From the NCBI GenBank assembly GCA_047639555.1, contig JBLIOE010000001.1, positions 186,001 to 250,000 of the forward strand: a DNA stretch of 64,000 nt, in the 5' to 3' direction. Under the pieces are notes generated by a model. The model had not been told where the DNA came from. It did not search any database and saw only the letters and a program-made list of their open reading frames with translations. This document shows positions 40,623 through 49,343 of the stretch, one piece after another; position 1 is the stretch's first letter, and each line of letters opens with the position of its first letter. Made by a program: the position numbers and the translations under genes. The DNA is from JAJRXC01 sp047639555 (lineage in GTDB: Bacteria > Actinomycetota > Acidimicrobiia > Acidimicrobiales > Aldehydirespiratoraceae).

Positions 40623-41120
40623 ATGGCGCTTTATGCAGATCTTCCGACGGTCACGGTTTCTACGGATGTAGCGGCATCGGCCGCCGTGCTGTGGCCGCTG
40701 ATCAGCGACATCAACATGCCGGCCCGGTTCTCCGGCGAGTTTCAGGGTGCGAAGTGGCTGCCACCGTCCGACGGGCCCGCGCTCGGTGCAATGTTTGAGG
40801 GCACCAACAAACACGAGGCCATCGGCGAATGGCATGTGCCCTGCTCGGTCGCCGTTTGCGAGCCGGAACGCGAGTTCGGATGGGACCCCGGCGGTCCCGA
40901 TGCACCATTCACAAAGTGGCGACTGCGGACCGACCCCAACGGCGACACCACCACGCTCACCTTCACCGCGCAGATGGGGTTTGGCCCCTCCGGTCTCACT
41001 CCCGCGATCGAGGCCCGGCCCGATCGCGAAGAGCAGATCGTGGCCCGTCGCCTCGGCGAGTGGAGCGACAACATGACCGCCACGATTGAGGGCATCAAAG
41101 CACTCGCCGAAGCCGGTTGA
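40623..41120 (+). CDS. SRPBCC-family protein (polyketide cyclase/dehydrase-like)
   Basis: A 165-aa START-like fold protein: VSTDVAASAAVLWPLISDIN, DGPALGAMFEGTNKHE and a C-terminal long helix. It resembles the protein at 42260 on the other strand (shared GPALGAMFxGxN), so they are likely paralogues. Its stop is 6 bp before the LLM oxidoreductase, suggesting one transcript. It probably binds a hydrophobic ligand, and no catalytic residue is apparent. Confidence 0.8.
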   Translation: MALYADLPTVTVSTDVAASAAVLWPLISDINMPARFSGEFQGAKWLPPSDGPALGAMFEGTNKHEAIGEWHVPCSVAVCEPEREFGWDPGGPDAPFTKWRLRTDPNGDTTTLTFTAQMGFGPSGLTPAIEARPDREEQIVARRLGEWSDNMTATIEGIKALAEAG

Positions 41121-41126
41121 CCGCCC

Positions 41127-42167
41127 ATGCGCACGTCGATCCAGCTCAGTGCCGATGCCGGCCCGTGGGATCAGCTCGTCACCTTTGTGAAGGAGGCGGA
41201 GCAACTCGGCGTCGATGCCGTATGGGTCGCAGAAGCATGGGGCGCCGACGGGCCGTCGGCGCTCGGATACCTCGCCGCCGTCACCGAACGCGTCCAGCTG
41301 GGCAGCGCGATCTTTCAGCTCGGCGTCCGGTCGGCCGCAATGACGGCCCAGACCGCGATGACTCTGGCGGAGATGTCGGGCGGCCGCTTCGTGCTGGGGC
41401 TTGGTGCGAGTGGGCCGCAGGTGGTGGAAGGGCTCCACGGCGTTCCGTTCGCTGCACCGCTCACCCGTATGCGCGAGACCATGGACGTGCTCCAGCAAGC
41501 ATTTGCCGGCGAGCGAATCGCGTACCAAGGCAAGAAGATCCAGCTGCCCCTTCCCCACAGTGACGGCAAGGCGCTGCGGCTCGCCATACGGACCGACCAC
41601 GACATTCCCGTCTACCTCGCCGCGCTCTCGCCCAAGATGCTGGAGCTCACAGGCGAACGAGCCGACGGTTGGATTGGCACGAGCTTCATCCCCGAGGGGG
41701 CCGACGATGCCTACTTCTCGCACCTTCGAGTCGGCGCGGAGCGAGGTGGACGGACACTCGCCGACCTCGACATCTGTCAGGGCGCCGAGGTCGCCTTTGC
41801 GCGAGACGAGGCGGACCTCGCAGAGATGATTCAGGCTCGCAAGGGTGGACTCGCATTCAGCCTCGGCGGCATGGGTTCGGCCGACACGAATTTCTACAAC
41901 CAGGCCTATGCCCGCCAGGGTTTCGCCGAGGTCGCCGCCGAAGCCCAACGGCTCTGGGTCGACGGCGACCGGGCTGGCGCGGCCGCGATCATTCCCGATG
42001 AGATGGTGCTCGGCACCACGCTCCTCGGCACGGAGGAAGGCGTCGCTCGGCGCCTGCAGGACTGGGCCGACGTCGGCGTCGACACCGTCCGCCTGTATCC
42101 CGCCGGCTCAACCATCGACGAGCGACTCGACACCCTCGCCCGCGCCTTGGAGCTTGTTCCGAAATAG
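41127..42167 (+). CDS. LLM-class F420-dependent oxidoreductase
   Basis: A 346-aa luciferase-like TIM barrel of the F420-using group (WVAEAWGADGPSALGYLAAV, LGLGASGPQVVEGLHGV, IPVYLAALSPKMLELTGERA). The member is of the type found in mycobacterial and other actinobacterial alcohol or lipid oxidation. The start ATG 41127 lies 6 bp after the SRPBCC gene, so they form an operon. Substrate unknown. Confidence 0.9.
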   Translation: MRTSIQLSADAGPWDQLVTFVKEAEQLGVDAVWVAEAWGADGPSALGYLAAVTERVQLGSAIFQLGVRSAAMTAQTAMTLAEMSGGRFVLGLGASGPQVVEGLHGVPFAAPLTRMRETMDVLQQAFAGERIAYQGKKIQLPLPHSDGKALRLAIRTDHDIPVYLAALSPKMLELTGERADGWIGTSFIPEGADDAYFSHLRVGAERGGRTLADLDICQGAEVAFARDEADLAEMIQARKGGLAFSLGGMGSADTNFYNQAYARQGFAEVAAEAQRLWVDGDRAGAAAIIPDEMVLGTTLLGTEEGVARRLQDWADVGVDTVRLYPAGSTIDERLDTLARALELVPK

Positions 42168-42259
42168 GACCGAGCCCTCGCGTGCGGCGATGGTCTTGAG
42201 GGAAAGCAGCGGGGCGTGCGGCAACGAGATCGGCACGCTCATCCCGAGCGAGTAGATCT

Positions 42260-42715
42260 CTATTCGACGGCCGCCGCGAGTTGGGCGAGCGTCTTTTCGA
42301 TGCCGGCCCGATTGTGTTCGGCCCGATCAGCGACACCAGAGATCGCCAAGCTCATCTCTTTGATCTCGTCGGGGCGATGGTCCTGCCACGACTCGGTCAC
42401 CCGGCAGCCGCCGTTCGTGGCCTCGACCGAATAGGCCCAGGTCGCGAAGACGAAGTCGCCCACCATGCAGTCGAACGCGAAGCGTTCGCCGGGCACGAAC
42501 TCGACGATCTTGGCTTCGGTGGTCCAGGCGTGCTCACCAAGTTCGTTGTGCCCGGCGAACATCGCTCCCAACGCCGGCCCGTCGTGGCCCTCGTTCCATT
42601 CGGCGTTGTGCGTTTCGGGTGACCATTCGCCCATTCGGGTGACGTCGCTGATGGCCGCGAACACCACTTCAGAACTAGAGGCGATATCGCGGGAAACTTC
42701 GATGTCTGGAGTCAT
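42260..42715 (-). CDS. SRPBCC-family protein
   Basis: A 151-aa START-like protein (VSRDIASSSEVVFAAISDVT, GPALGAMFAGHNELG, FATWAYSVE). It is a paralogue of the protein at 40623 but convergent with the LLM gene. It could be a hydrophobic ligand carrier or cyclase; no catalytic residue is evident. Confidence 0.82.
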   Translation of the reverse strand: MTPDIEVSRDIASSSEVVFAAISDVTRMGEWSPETHNAEWNEGHDGPALGAMFAGHNELGEHAWTTEAKIVEFVPGERFAFDCMVGDFVFATWAYSVEATNGGCRVTESWQDHRPDEIKEMSLAISGVADRAEHNRAGIEKTLAQLAAAVE

Positions 42716-42740
42716 GCCGGCAACCTAGCGAAGTCGTCGT

Positions 42741-44183
42741 CTACAGGAGAGACCAGTCCGGTTCTGCCTCGGGATGGGGAAGGGCGCCAAACGCGTTGCG
42801 CACCACTCGCCGTTGCGGGTCCAGCCAATCGCTCCACGTGGTGCTCGCCACGAGTTCGTCGCCGCGGGTGCGTTGGATCTCGCGCAGCAACGCCGCCATG
42901 TCGACTTGCATGGTCGCGCCGGCCGGATCGCCCGCCAGGTTTCGCATCTGCAGCGGATCTTCGGTGAGGTCGAAGAGCTCCCGTTTTCCATCGAGCCATT
43001 CGCAATAGCTCGCATTCGCGGTGCGGACACCACGCCACTCTTGGCCGTCGCCCAACCAGTCGTAGTACTTGGAAAAGTTCATCAGCAGCAGACCGTCTTG
43101 ATGCACCACATCGTCGCCCGTCCAGGCGGCCGACAGGTCGTGACCTTCCACGGTTTGAGGCACCGGTACATCGGCCAACGAGCAGAGTGACGGGAACCAA
43201 TCGGGCATCCCGAACAACGCATCGGTGCAGGAACCGGGCTCGATCACGCCCGGGTAACGAACGATCCCCGGGATATGGATCGACTCCTCATACGGGTGCT
43301 TCTTCAGCCACGGATGAACACCGTGAGCTCCACCCTGAGTGCCGTGATCGGAGGCGAACACCACGATCGTGTTGTCGGCGAGGCCCCGGCGATCGAGCTC
43401 GTCGAGCACCCGGCCGGTCATCACATCAACTGCTCGAATCATCGCGAGATAGTGGCGATACATCTCCGGCGTTTCGTCGCCCCATGTGTCGTCGACGTTC
43501 GCCGGTAGATCGAAGGTTTCGGGCACACCCTCGTAGTACTCGTCGGGCGCGAACTTCTCCGGCGTGTAGTGCGGAGGGTGCGGTGACAGGAACAGGAGGA
43601 ACGGATCGTCGCCGGATTCGTCCATGAACTCAAACGCGTAGTCGAGCAGCCCCTCAGTTTCGTATCCGTTCCAGCGTTCGTAGTTCCAGTCGCCCTTGTG
43701 CACGAACCCATCGAAGAACACCATGTGCTGGTTGTAGGCCCGCCAATAGTCGAAGCCGAGGCGGTCTCGTCCGGTGGGCACCCAGTCGGGTTGCATCGGT
43801 ATGCGGTCGACGGCCGGCCAGGCACCGGTGTGGAGATGCCACTTTCCCACCCAACCGGTTCGATACCCCTGGTGGGCAAACGCGTCGGCGATGGAGATCT
43901 CGTCGTGGCGAGTGCGGGTGGTGTTAATCAGGTGACCAGTGGTCTGCGGATGGCGGCCGGTGACCAGCATTGCTCGCGCCGGTGTGCAGACCGGGCAGTT
44001 CGAGATCGCGTTGGTCAGGGTGACTCCCTCCGCCGCGAGACGATCAATGTGGGGTGTCTCGATGTGGTGCTCGCCGTAGAGGGGAAGCGACGCGGCCCGG
44101 AGCTGATCCGGAAAGAGCACCACCACATTCGGTCGACGGGCAGCGGGTTGGCGGGCAGCGGGCCGCCGGGCTGGCGATGTCAC
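42741..44183 (-). CDS. Sulfatase (type I, formylglycine-dependent)
   Basis: A 480-aa cytoplasmic sulfatase. The formylglycine motif is CTPAR (Cys66) inside SNCPVCTPARAMLVTGR; the metal site includes VVLFPDQLRA with one aspartate and FASDHGTQGGAHG. The first 18 residues are an unusual Arg/Ala/Pro repeat (ARRPAARQPAARRP). The GTG start at 44183 overlaps the PhyH stop as GTGA. This class includes choline- and carbohydrate-sulfatases and phosphonate hydrolases; substrate undecided. Confidence 0.9.
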   Translation of the reverse strand: MTSPARRPAARQPAARRPNVVVLFPDQLRAASLPLYGEHHIETPHIDRLAAEGVTLTNAISNCPVCTPARAMLVTGRHPQTTGHLINTTRTRHDEISIADAFAHQGYRTGWVGKWHLHTGAWPAVDRIPMQPDWVPTGRDRLGFDYWRAYNQHMVFFDGFVHKGDWNYERWNGYETEGLLDYAFEFMDESGDDPFLLFLSPHPPHYTPEKFAPDEYYEGVPETFDLPANVDDTWGDETPEMYRHYLAMIRAVDVMTGRVLDELDRRGLADNTIVVFASDHGTQGGAHGVHPWLKKHPYEESIHIPGIVRYPGVIEPGSCTDALFGMPDWFPSLCSLADVPVPQTVEGHDLSAAWTGDDVVHQDGLLLMNFSKYYDWLGDGQEWRGVRTANASYCEWLDGKRELFDLTEDPLQMRNLAGDPAGATMQVDMAALLREIQRTRGDELVASTTWSDWLDPQRRVVRNAFGALPHPEAEPDWSLL

Positions 44184-45028
44184 CCGGGCACCTCGAACTG
44201 CGGCCCTGTCACTTCGCCCTGCACTTCGGGCACGGGCGGGATGTCGCCCGAATCACGCGGCCAGACAATCGGCATGCCCGGACCTTCCATCGGCGCGCCA
44301 ACGGCGACTTCGTCGCGATCGAGGGGGAACACCGGCCAGGCCGCATCCCGCGGGTACCCGTCGGCGATGTAGACGACGGTGAAGACGCGACGGACGTCAT
44401 CGGTCGAATTCGCCATCGCCTGATGCACGGTGAACCCGTGGTGCCAGATCACCGATCCCGCGGGCGCCTCGACAAAGGTTGAAGGAACGCCGTTGAGCGC
44501 GGGGTCCGACAAGATGTCGTAGGGCTCGGTTGTGTACGTGAGATCAACCGGATGCAGACGCCCGGCCTTGTGTGATCCAGCCACGTACCCCATCGTCCCG
44601 CTGGCGAAGGTTGAACCGGCGAGCGGGATCCATGCGGACACGAGCGGCGTGTCGGCGATCGGCCAGAACGTCGCATCCTGGTGCGGGTCAGTCTCGCGGC
44701 CGCCCGGCTCCTTGTAGAGCGCCTGGTCTTGCCACAGTCGAACCCGCTCGACACCCAAAAGTTCCGCCGCCGCCTGCGCGAGACCGGTATGGAATGTGAG
44801 GGGAGCGACCTCCGGATCGGTCTCCCATAGGCGCATGCACTGCACGAAAGACTGCTCGTAGAGCCCCTTGTCAGCGAGCGTGCGCTCATCACCGGCCGTA
44901 CGCCTAGCGACCGCCGAATCCACGGCCGAGCCGTAGGTCGCCAGCTCGTCGGCGGTCAGCAGGTCGGGCGCAAGGAGATACCCGTCGCGCTCGAAGTCGG
45001 CGACAGCGGCGGCAGAAAGGACAGACAT
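44180..45028 (-). CDS. Phytanoyl-CoA dioxygenase (PhyH) family oxygenase
   Basis: A 282-aa Fe(II)/2-oxoglutarate oxygenase. The iron triad is His116-x-Asp118 in DPHQDATFW and His202 in GFTVHQAMANST, and the 2-oxoglutarate arginine is near 213 (DVRRVF). It is the first gene of a pair with the sulfatase (4-base coupling), so the two likely act on one sulfated substrate, for instance by hydroxylation next to the sulfate ester. That is an inference from coupling. Confidence 0.86.
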   Translation of the reverse strand: MSVLSAAAVADFERDGYLLAPDLLTADELATYGSAVDSAVARRTAGDERTLADKGLYEQSFVQCMRLWETDPEVAPLTFHTGLAQAAAELLGVERVRLWQDQALYKEPGGRETDPHQDATFWPIADTPLVSAWIPLAGSTFASGTMGYVAGSHKAGRLHPVDLTYTTEPYDILSDPALNGVPSTFVEAPAGSVIWHHGFTVHQAMANSTDDVRRVFTVVYIADGYPRDAAWPVFPLDRDEVAVGAPMEGPGMPIVWPRDSGDIPPVPEVQGEVTGPQFEVPG

Positions 45029-45091
45029 GCCGAGACGTTACGACCCCGGCAGCGGCGACAGCCAATAGGCGTGCAGATCTAAACTCTCGTC

Positions 45092-45499
45092 ATGGCCAAA
45101 CCGTCCGAACTCCGATGGGCTCCGTCCGTGGCGTTCGCCGTTCTGCTCACGGTCGCCACGGTCCCGCCGTGGGCGTTGTATGTCCAAGAAGACCGCTCCA
45201 CCTGGGATAGCGACCTCACCGGCGTGGGAGTCCTCGTAGCCGCGGCGTTCCCCGTCGTGATGTATCTGCCGGCGATTCTTCTTGCCGTGGTCCGGGCGGC
45301 CGATATCGGGAACCTTCTGCTCGCTTCGCTGGCTGTCGTCATCGGGGTTGGCGCGTTCTATGCGGTGGGTTGGCTCGCCGCGCTCACCACCGAATGGCTC
45401 GCGATCGCGATGCTGCTCGTTCCCGTGGTCACCGCGGTGGTAGTGGCGGAAATCACACGGTTCGGTCAGCGACGGTTGGCGTCCAACTGGGGCGATTGA
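45092..45499 (+). CDS. Four-helix membrane protein, unknown
   Basis: A 135-aa protein with four hydrophobic segments (about 11-29, 45-65, 70-92 and 98-118), no conserved family motif and a charged loop (YVQEDRSTWDSDLTG). It is divergent from the PhyH gene and convergent with the PLP decarboxylase. Confidence 0.65.
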   Translation: MAKPSELRWAPSVAFAVLLTVATVPPWALYVQEDRSTWDSDLTGVGVLVAAAFPVVMYLPAILLAVVRAADIGNLLLASLAVVIGVGAFYAVGWLAALTTEWLAIAMLLVPVVTAVVVAEITRFGQRRLASNWGD

Positions 45500-45540
45500 G
45501 CGGGGTAGCCGAGCGAGGGCGTGGCTCGTTGATCGCGGCC

Positions 45541-46908
45541 TCAGCCAGTGGCGCGCCAGCAGCGAATAATCGCTTCGGCGGCCTCGTCGATATCAGCTGA
45601 CGACGCGAGCGTGTCGGAGCAGCTCACCCGCATGGCCGTGCGTCCCTGCCACACCGTGCCGCCTGCCCAGGCGGTGCCATCGGCCTGCACGGCGGCAATC
45701 ACAGCATCGGTAGTGGCATCATCACCAAACGCCACGAGGGCCTGATTCAGGACGGGCTCCACCAGGATCTCGGCGCCGGCAGCGGCCAAGCGCCCGGCCA
45801 TCAGCGTTGCGAGCTCGCAGGTGCGGTCAATCATCTGAGCGACACCCTCCCGGCCCTTCGTCGCGAGCACCGCCCACGTCTCTACGGCCCGGGCTCGTTG
45901 TGACATCTGCAGGCCGAGATGCATGGCGCCCCGCTCAGCATTTGCCGGGAGGTACGCGGCGTTCATCGCCATTGAAGCTCGGAGGTCTTCCCCTCGAGCA
46001 CAGATCGCGAGAGCCGAGTCGTAGGGAACGTTGAGCCACTTGTGGCAATCGACCGCCCACGAATCGGCTTGTTCGACACCGGCCACCAGGTCTTGGCGCG
46101 TGGGAGAGGCCGCGGCCCAAAGACCGAAGGCACCATCGACGTGTAACCACCCACCGGCCGCGTGGACCTGTTCGGCGATCGGCCCGAAGGGGTCGCTGTG
46201 TCCGGTGTTCACGTTGCCCGCCTGCATCAGCACGAGCGTCCGCGGCCCAATCGCCGGAAAGTCGCTTGCTCGAACTCGTCCACAGTCGTCGGTGGGGACG
46301 CTGATGATGTTGGCCTCGCCCAACCCGGCGAGCCGTACCGCCCTCACCGCGGCGATGTGGATCTCGGCCGAGGCGACCACCGTGATCGGTGGGGCGCCAG
46401 CCAGTCCGTCCTGCGCCACATCCCAGCCGTCAGCGCGGAGGAGGGCGTCGCGAGCGGCGATCACACACGTGAGGTTGGCCACGGCTGCGCCGCCACAGAA
46501 GCCGCCGGTAGCCGCAGCGGGGAGGCCGAGTATTTCTACGACCCAGCGAGCGGCGATCTCATCGAAACGGGCGGCCGCCGGCGACATCACCGGGAGGGCC
46601 GCGTTCTGATCCCAGGCTGACGCGAGAACGGTGGCCGCGAGGGCTTCCGGTTCGGTGCCGCCGTTAACAAAGCCGAAGTACCGACCGCCGGTGGTCCGAA
46701 CCGTCGCGGCCGAGCCGAGCGAATCGAGCTCGGCAATCACCGATGCTGCATCGCGAGATTGGGACGGGAGTACATCGGTCACCTCACCCAAGGCCGCAAT
46801 TGCCTCCGCCGTGGGGAAGGCGGGCGCCTCGGCCGCGCAGTACGCCGCCGCCCGCCGCGCTGCGTCGGCCAGCAACCGGAGTTTCTCGTCCTGCCGTTCG
46901 TTATCCAT
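45541..46908 (-). CDS. Pyridoxal-phosphate-dependent decarboxylase
   Basis: A 455-aa group II decarboxylase-like enzyme. The PLP-lysine is in DSWAVDCHKWLNVPYDS, and the cofactor contact region is GGWLHVDGAFGLWA. It could act on aspartate, diaminobutyrate or an aromatic amino acid; the sequence does not settle it. ATG 46908 has AAGGAG at good spacing. The remnant of a GNAT gene lies just upstream on the same strand. Confidence 0.88.
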   Translation of the reverse strand: MDNERQDEKLRLLADAARRAAAYCAAEAPAFPTAEAIAALGEVTDVLPSQSRDAASVIAELDSLGSAATVRTTGGRYFGFVNGGTEPEALAATVLASAWDQNAALPVMSPAAARFDEIAARWVVEILGLPAAATGGFCGGAAVANLTCVIAARDALLRADGWDVAQDGLAGAPPITVVASAEIHIAAVRAVRLAGLGEANIISVPTDDCGRVRASDFPAIGPRTLVLMQAGNVNTGHSDPFGPIAEQVHAAGGWLHVDGAFGLWAAASPTRQDLVAGVEQADSWAVDCHKWLNVPYDSALAICARGEDLRASMAMNAAYLPANAERGAMHLGLQMSQRARAVETWAVLATKGREGVAQMIDRTCELATLMAGRLAAAGAEILVEPVLNQALVAFGDDATTDAVIAAVQADGTAWAGGTVWQGRTAMRVSCSDTLASSADIDEAAEAIIRCWRATG

Positions 46909-46956
46909 TGACTACTCCTTGGCTCGGGGACGGCCCGCTGAGCGACATCACAAGTA

Positions 46957-47265
46957 TCAGCGCGGCGTCGTCCGGGCACAATCGACGGCGGCCGAGACCA
47001 GACGTCGCCCGATTCCTGCATGAGGGAGTTCACGACGAACCGCCATCACCGGGATTTCCTAAGAGCGCGGGTCATGGAAGCGAAGGCCAAGGAACCCGGC
47101 CACTTCGTGATCGCCGTCAAACACGACGAATGCCGTCTCGGCTGTGAGTCCGGCGACATAGCTGGCGTTCACCTCGGCGATCCCGAACCACTCCGGCAGC
47201 GCCTTCAAAATCGCGGCACACCCGTGGCGGTCATCGTCTCGAAATTTTCGCAGAGTGAAAGTCAC
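46957..47265 (-). pseudogene. GNAT acetyltransferase with an in-frame TAG
   Basis: A GTG at 47265 opens FTLRKFRDDDRHGCAAI, then LPEWFGIAEVNASYV and GFLGLRFHDPRS, the N-terminal half of a GNAT. A TAG (47059-47061) then interrupts the frame, and the same frame continues EIPVMAVRRELPHAGIGRRL, the acetyl-CoA motif A, to a TGA at 46957. So one nonsense codon splits the protein between its two domains, and the C-terminal end is also missing. This accounts for most of the 405-bp gap between the PLP decarboxylase and TetR genes. Confidence 0.85.
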
Positions 47266-47313
47266 TTGGGCAGCCTCGCAGCTCGTCGGCTCGTCTCGCG
47301 CTACGTTCCCGCG

Positions 47314-47952
47314 ATGGCCGAGAAGACACGACCGGGGGGTTCAGCGAAAAAGCGGGGCTCGTATCGGTCGTCTGAGCTCGTCCGCTCGAAGCTCATCGAC
47401 GCCGCCATGGTCGAGTTCGCCTCCCACGGGTTCGAGGGCGCCTCGACCCGAGCGATTGCGCTGCGGGCCGGCGCCCACCAGCCGCAGATCAACTATCACT
47501 TCGAATCCAAGACGGCGCTCTGGTATGCCGTGATGGATCAGATGATGTCGGAGGTTGACGATCACACGGCATCTACGCCGACCGAAAACCCACGAGCGGC
47601 GGTCGAGGCCGCGGTGCGCGGCTTGGTACGTTTCGCCGCCGCCCGCCCCGAGCTCAATCGCATGATGATCCAAGAGGCATCGTCGCCCAGCGAACGTCTC
47701 GACTGGCTGGTCGACACCCACGTCCGTCCTCGGTTCAATACGTTCCAGCTGGGTTGGGAAACGATGCGAGCCCAAGGGCAGGGCCGAGACGTGCCGCCTG
47801 AGCTCGTGTACCACCTACTCGTGGGGGCCGCATCGCTCCTGCATGCGAACGCACCCGAAGTTGAACTACTCACCGGGCTCACCCCGAGCGACCCTGATGT
47901 CATCGAGGCCCACGCCGACGCGATGGTGCACCTCTTCCTCGGCAAGACCTAG
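47314..47952 (+). CDS. TetR-family transcriptional regulator
   Basis: A 212-aa regulator with HTH GFEGASTRAIALRAGAHQPQ followed by INYHFESKTALWYAVMDQM. The C-terminal domain resembles TetR_C_33-type members. ATG 47314 is used; the frame to 47020 crosses the GNAT remnant and is not coding. It is convergent with the IMPase remnant. Confidence 0.88.
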   Translation: MAEKTRPGGSAKKRGSYRSSELVRSKLIDAAMVEFASHGFEGASTRAIALRAGAHQPQINYHFESKTALWYAVMDQMMSEVDDHTASTPTENPRAAVEAAVRGLVRFAAARPELNRMMIQEASSPSERLDWLVDTHVRPRFNTFQLGWETMRAQGQGRDVPPELVYHLLVGAASLLHANAPEVELLTGLTPSDPDVIEAHADAMVHLFLGKT

Positions 47953-48248
47953 TTCCAGAGGGGCGTCGCTGCCGCGATGACGAGAACCGCGATCAGATCG
48001 CGGGCGGATCGGTAGAGCGCGCCATCAAGGCACACGGCACGGCCACCCATCGCCTCGACCTCAGCGCACCGGCGGCGTAATCCCAGGCGGCGAGCCAGCA
48101 CATCTTCCGCGGCGAGGTCAACCGCAGTGACCGGCTCATCGCCCTCGAGGAGAACAACATCGGGCTGCGCCGGTTTGATGACCTCTTCCGCCACGTCAAA
48201 GAGCGCGGCCGCGACATCAGCGATGAGGGTGGCAGAGACTTCTCTCAC
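47949..48248 (-). pseudogene. Inositol monophosphatase family gene with internal deletion and frameshift
   Basis: An open frame of 99 codons, but homology comes from separated parts. Its beginning FDVAEEVIKPAQPDVVLLEG then EPVTAVDLAAE is the N-terminus of an inositol monophosphatase. Then another frame encodes AAWDYAAGAL, the C-terminal WDxAAG motif, and the first frame resumes as EVEAMGGRAVCLDGALYR, the C-terminal EAGG segment. About 170 residues including the metal site are missing. A single base loss after GCGCTG explains the shift. The frame stays open by chance. Confidence 0.75.
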
Positions 48249-48685
48249 GTCGTGAGCTCACGCAGCAGCGCGACGAGAGTCTCACGGGATTCGTTCACCG
48301 CGGGCGCCGCCTCGAGTAACGAGCCGGCCGTCTCGTCGACCACGCCACACGCATCTCGCAGCAGCTCTTCACCATCTGGCGTGAGCGATGCGATGGCGCG
48401 CCGAGCGTCGCGCTCGGCGCGATGTGTCTCAACGAAACCGAGCTTTTCGAGTGGCTGCAGGGCACGAGTGACGCCGGACGGGCTGAGCCGCACGATCTCA
48501 GCCAGCTCCACCCGACTGGCCCGAGCGTTGGGCGAATCGGCGATTCCGCGCAGCAATCGATATTCGGCGAAGGTGATCCCTTTGATATGGCCGAGGGCGG
48601 AGTCGAGGCGACCGAGCAAACAATCGCAGGCGTCGGCAATCGTGAGCACCAGTTGTTGGTCGACGCTTGTTGTAGACGTGGTCAT
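48245..48685 (-). CDS. MarR-family transcriptional regulator
   Basis: A 146-aa regulator with winged helix VELAEIVRLSPSGVTRALQP followed by LEKLGFVETHRAERDARRAI. The GTGA overlap with the downstream phosphatase remnant shows that the two once formed an operon. GTG 48691 is an alternative start. Its targets may include the lost gene. Confidence 0.9.
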   Translation of the reverse strand: MTTSTTSVDQQLVLTIADACDCLLGRLDSALGHIKGITFAEYRLLRGIADSPNARASRVELAEIVRLSPSGVTRALQPLEKLGFVETHRAERDARRAIASLTPDGEELLRDACGVVDETAGSLLEAAPAVNESRETLVALLRELTT

Positions 48686-48746
48686 CCGCACACGGTTAGG
48701 CGATATACGTGAGGACTCACGGAGTTTTCACCGATTCCGCAAGTAG

Positions 48747-49310
48747 TTAGCGGGTCACCCCGCCTTGCACGAGCACACCGAGCAGGCTGATCTCGGACCC
48801 AGATTCACGCAGCTGCTGCTGACCACGATCAAGCCAGCGCGTGGACGGACGGGCGTCGAGCATCCCCGCCAGGGAGACGACGGCACCGAGCACGTAGACG
48901 GCCGGATTAGCCGACAGAACAAACCCGAGAAAGCCGAGCAGGGCGGCCGGCTCCGCGAGCGCGACGCGAAGGAAGAAATGTTTCTGGGCGGATTCCTGCA
49001 CCTCGGCCTTCGTGCGGCCGGCAATCGCGGGAAGGAAGTTCGCGCCGACCAGTTGACTGATCACGCCCAACGCGGCAACAACACCGGCCACCACACGGCC
49101 GTCGACACCGCCACCCTCAAGGCTCGCGTTCACCACCATCACGAGGACACCGATCAGCAGCAGGGCGGTGACGAAGGTGATCCACAACTGACGCATGACG
49201 GTGAGGGCATTCGTACCCCGAATCATCCGGCGGGCACCGAGCCCGGGCACCAGCACGAAGGCCGCGCCCTTCAGGGCCGGACCCCACCCCGGATCTTTGA
49301 CCTGACTCAT
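48747..49310 (-). CDS. Integral membrane protein, unknown
   Basis: A 187-aa protein with four hydrophobic helices (about 39-60, 74-96, 112-127 and 132-148) and no recognised family motif. Its ATG at 49310 lies within a repeat that also covers the pncA stop, so it probably belongs to the pncB-pncA transcript. Confidence 0.65.
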   Translation of the reverse strand: MSQVKDPGWGPALKGAAFVLVPGLGARRMIRGTNALTVMRQLWITFVTALLLIGVLVMVVNASLEGGGVDGRVVAGVVAALGVISQLVGANFLPAIAGRTKAEVQESAQKHFFLRVALAEPAALLGFLGFVLSANPAVYVLGAVVSLAGMLDARPSTRWLDRGQQQLRESGSEISLLGVLVQGGVTR

Positions 49311-49343
49311 TCGACGCGGCTCATTCGACCCGACTCATTCGAA
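49302..49343 (-). repeat. Three copies of TCGAATGAG between pncA and the next gene
   Basis: On the minus strand TCGAATGAG occurs three times at 14-15-bp steps. The first copy contains the pncA stop (GAATGA), and the last contains the ATG of the downstream membrane gene. The middle copy offers a further ATG. Confidence 0.85.

Noticed and set aside
47059..47061. TAG as a recoded (pyrrolysine-like) codon in the GNAT frame
   Set aside because: No sign of pyrrolysine machinery, no catalytic role for that position, and the C-terminus is also truncated. Simple nonsense decay is more likely.
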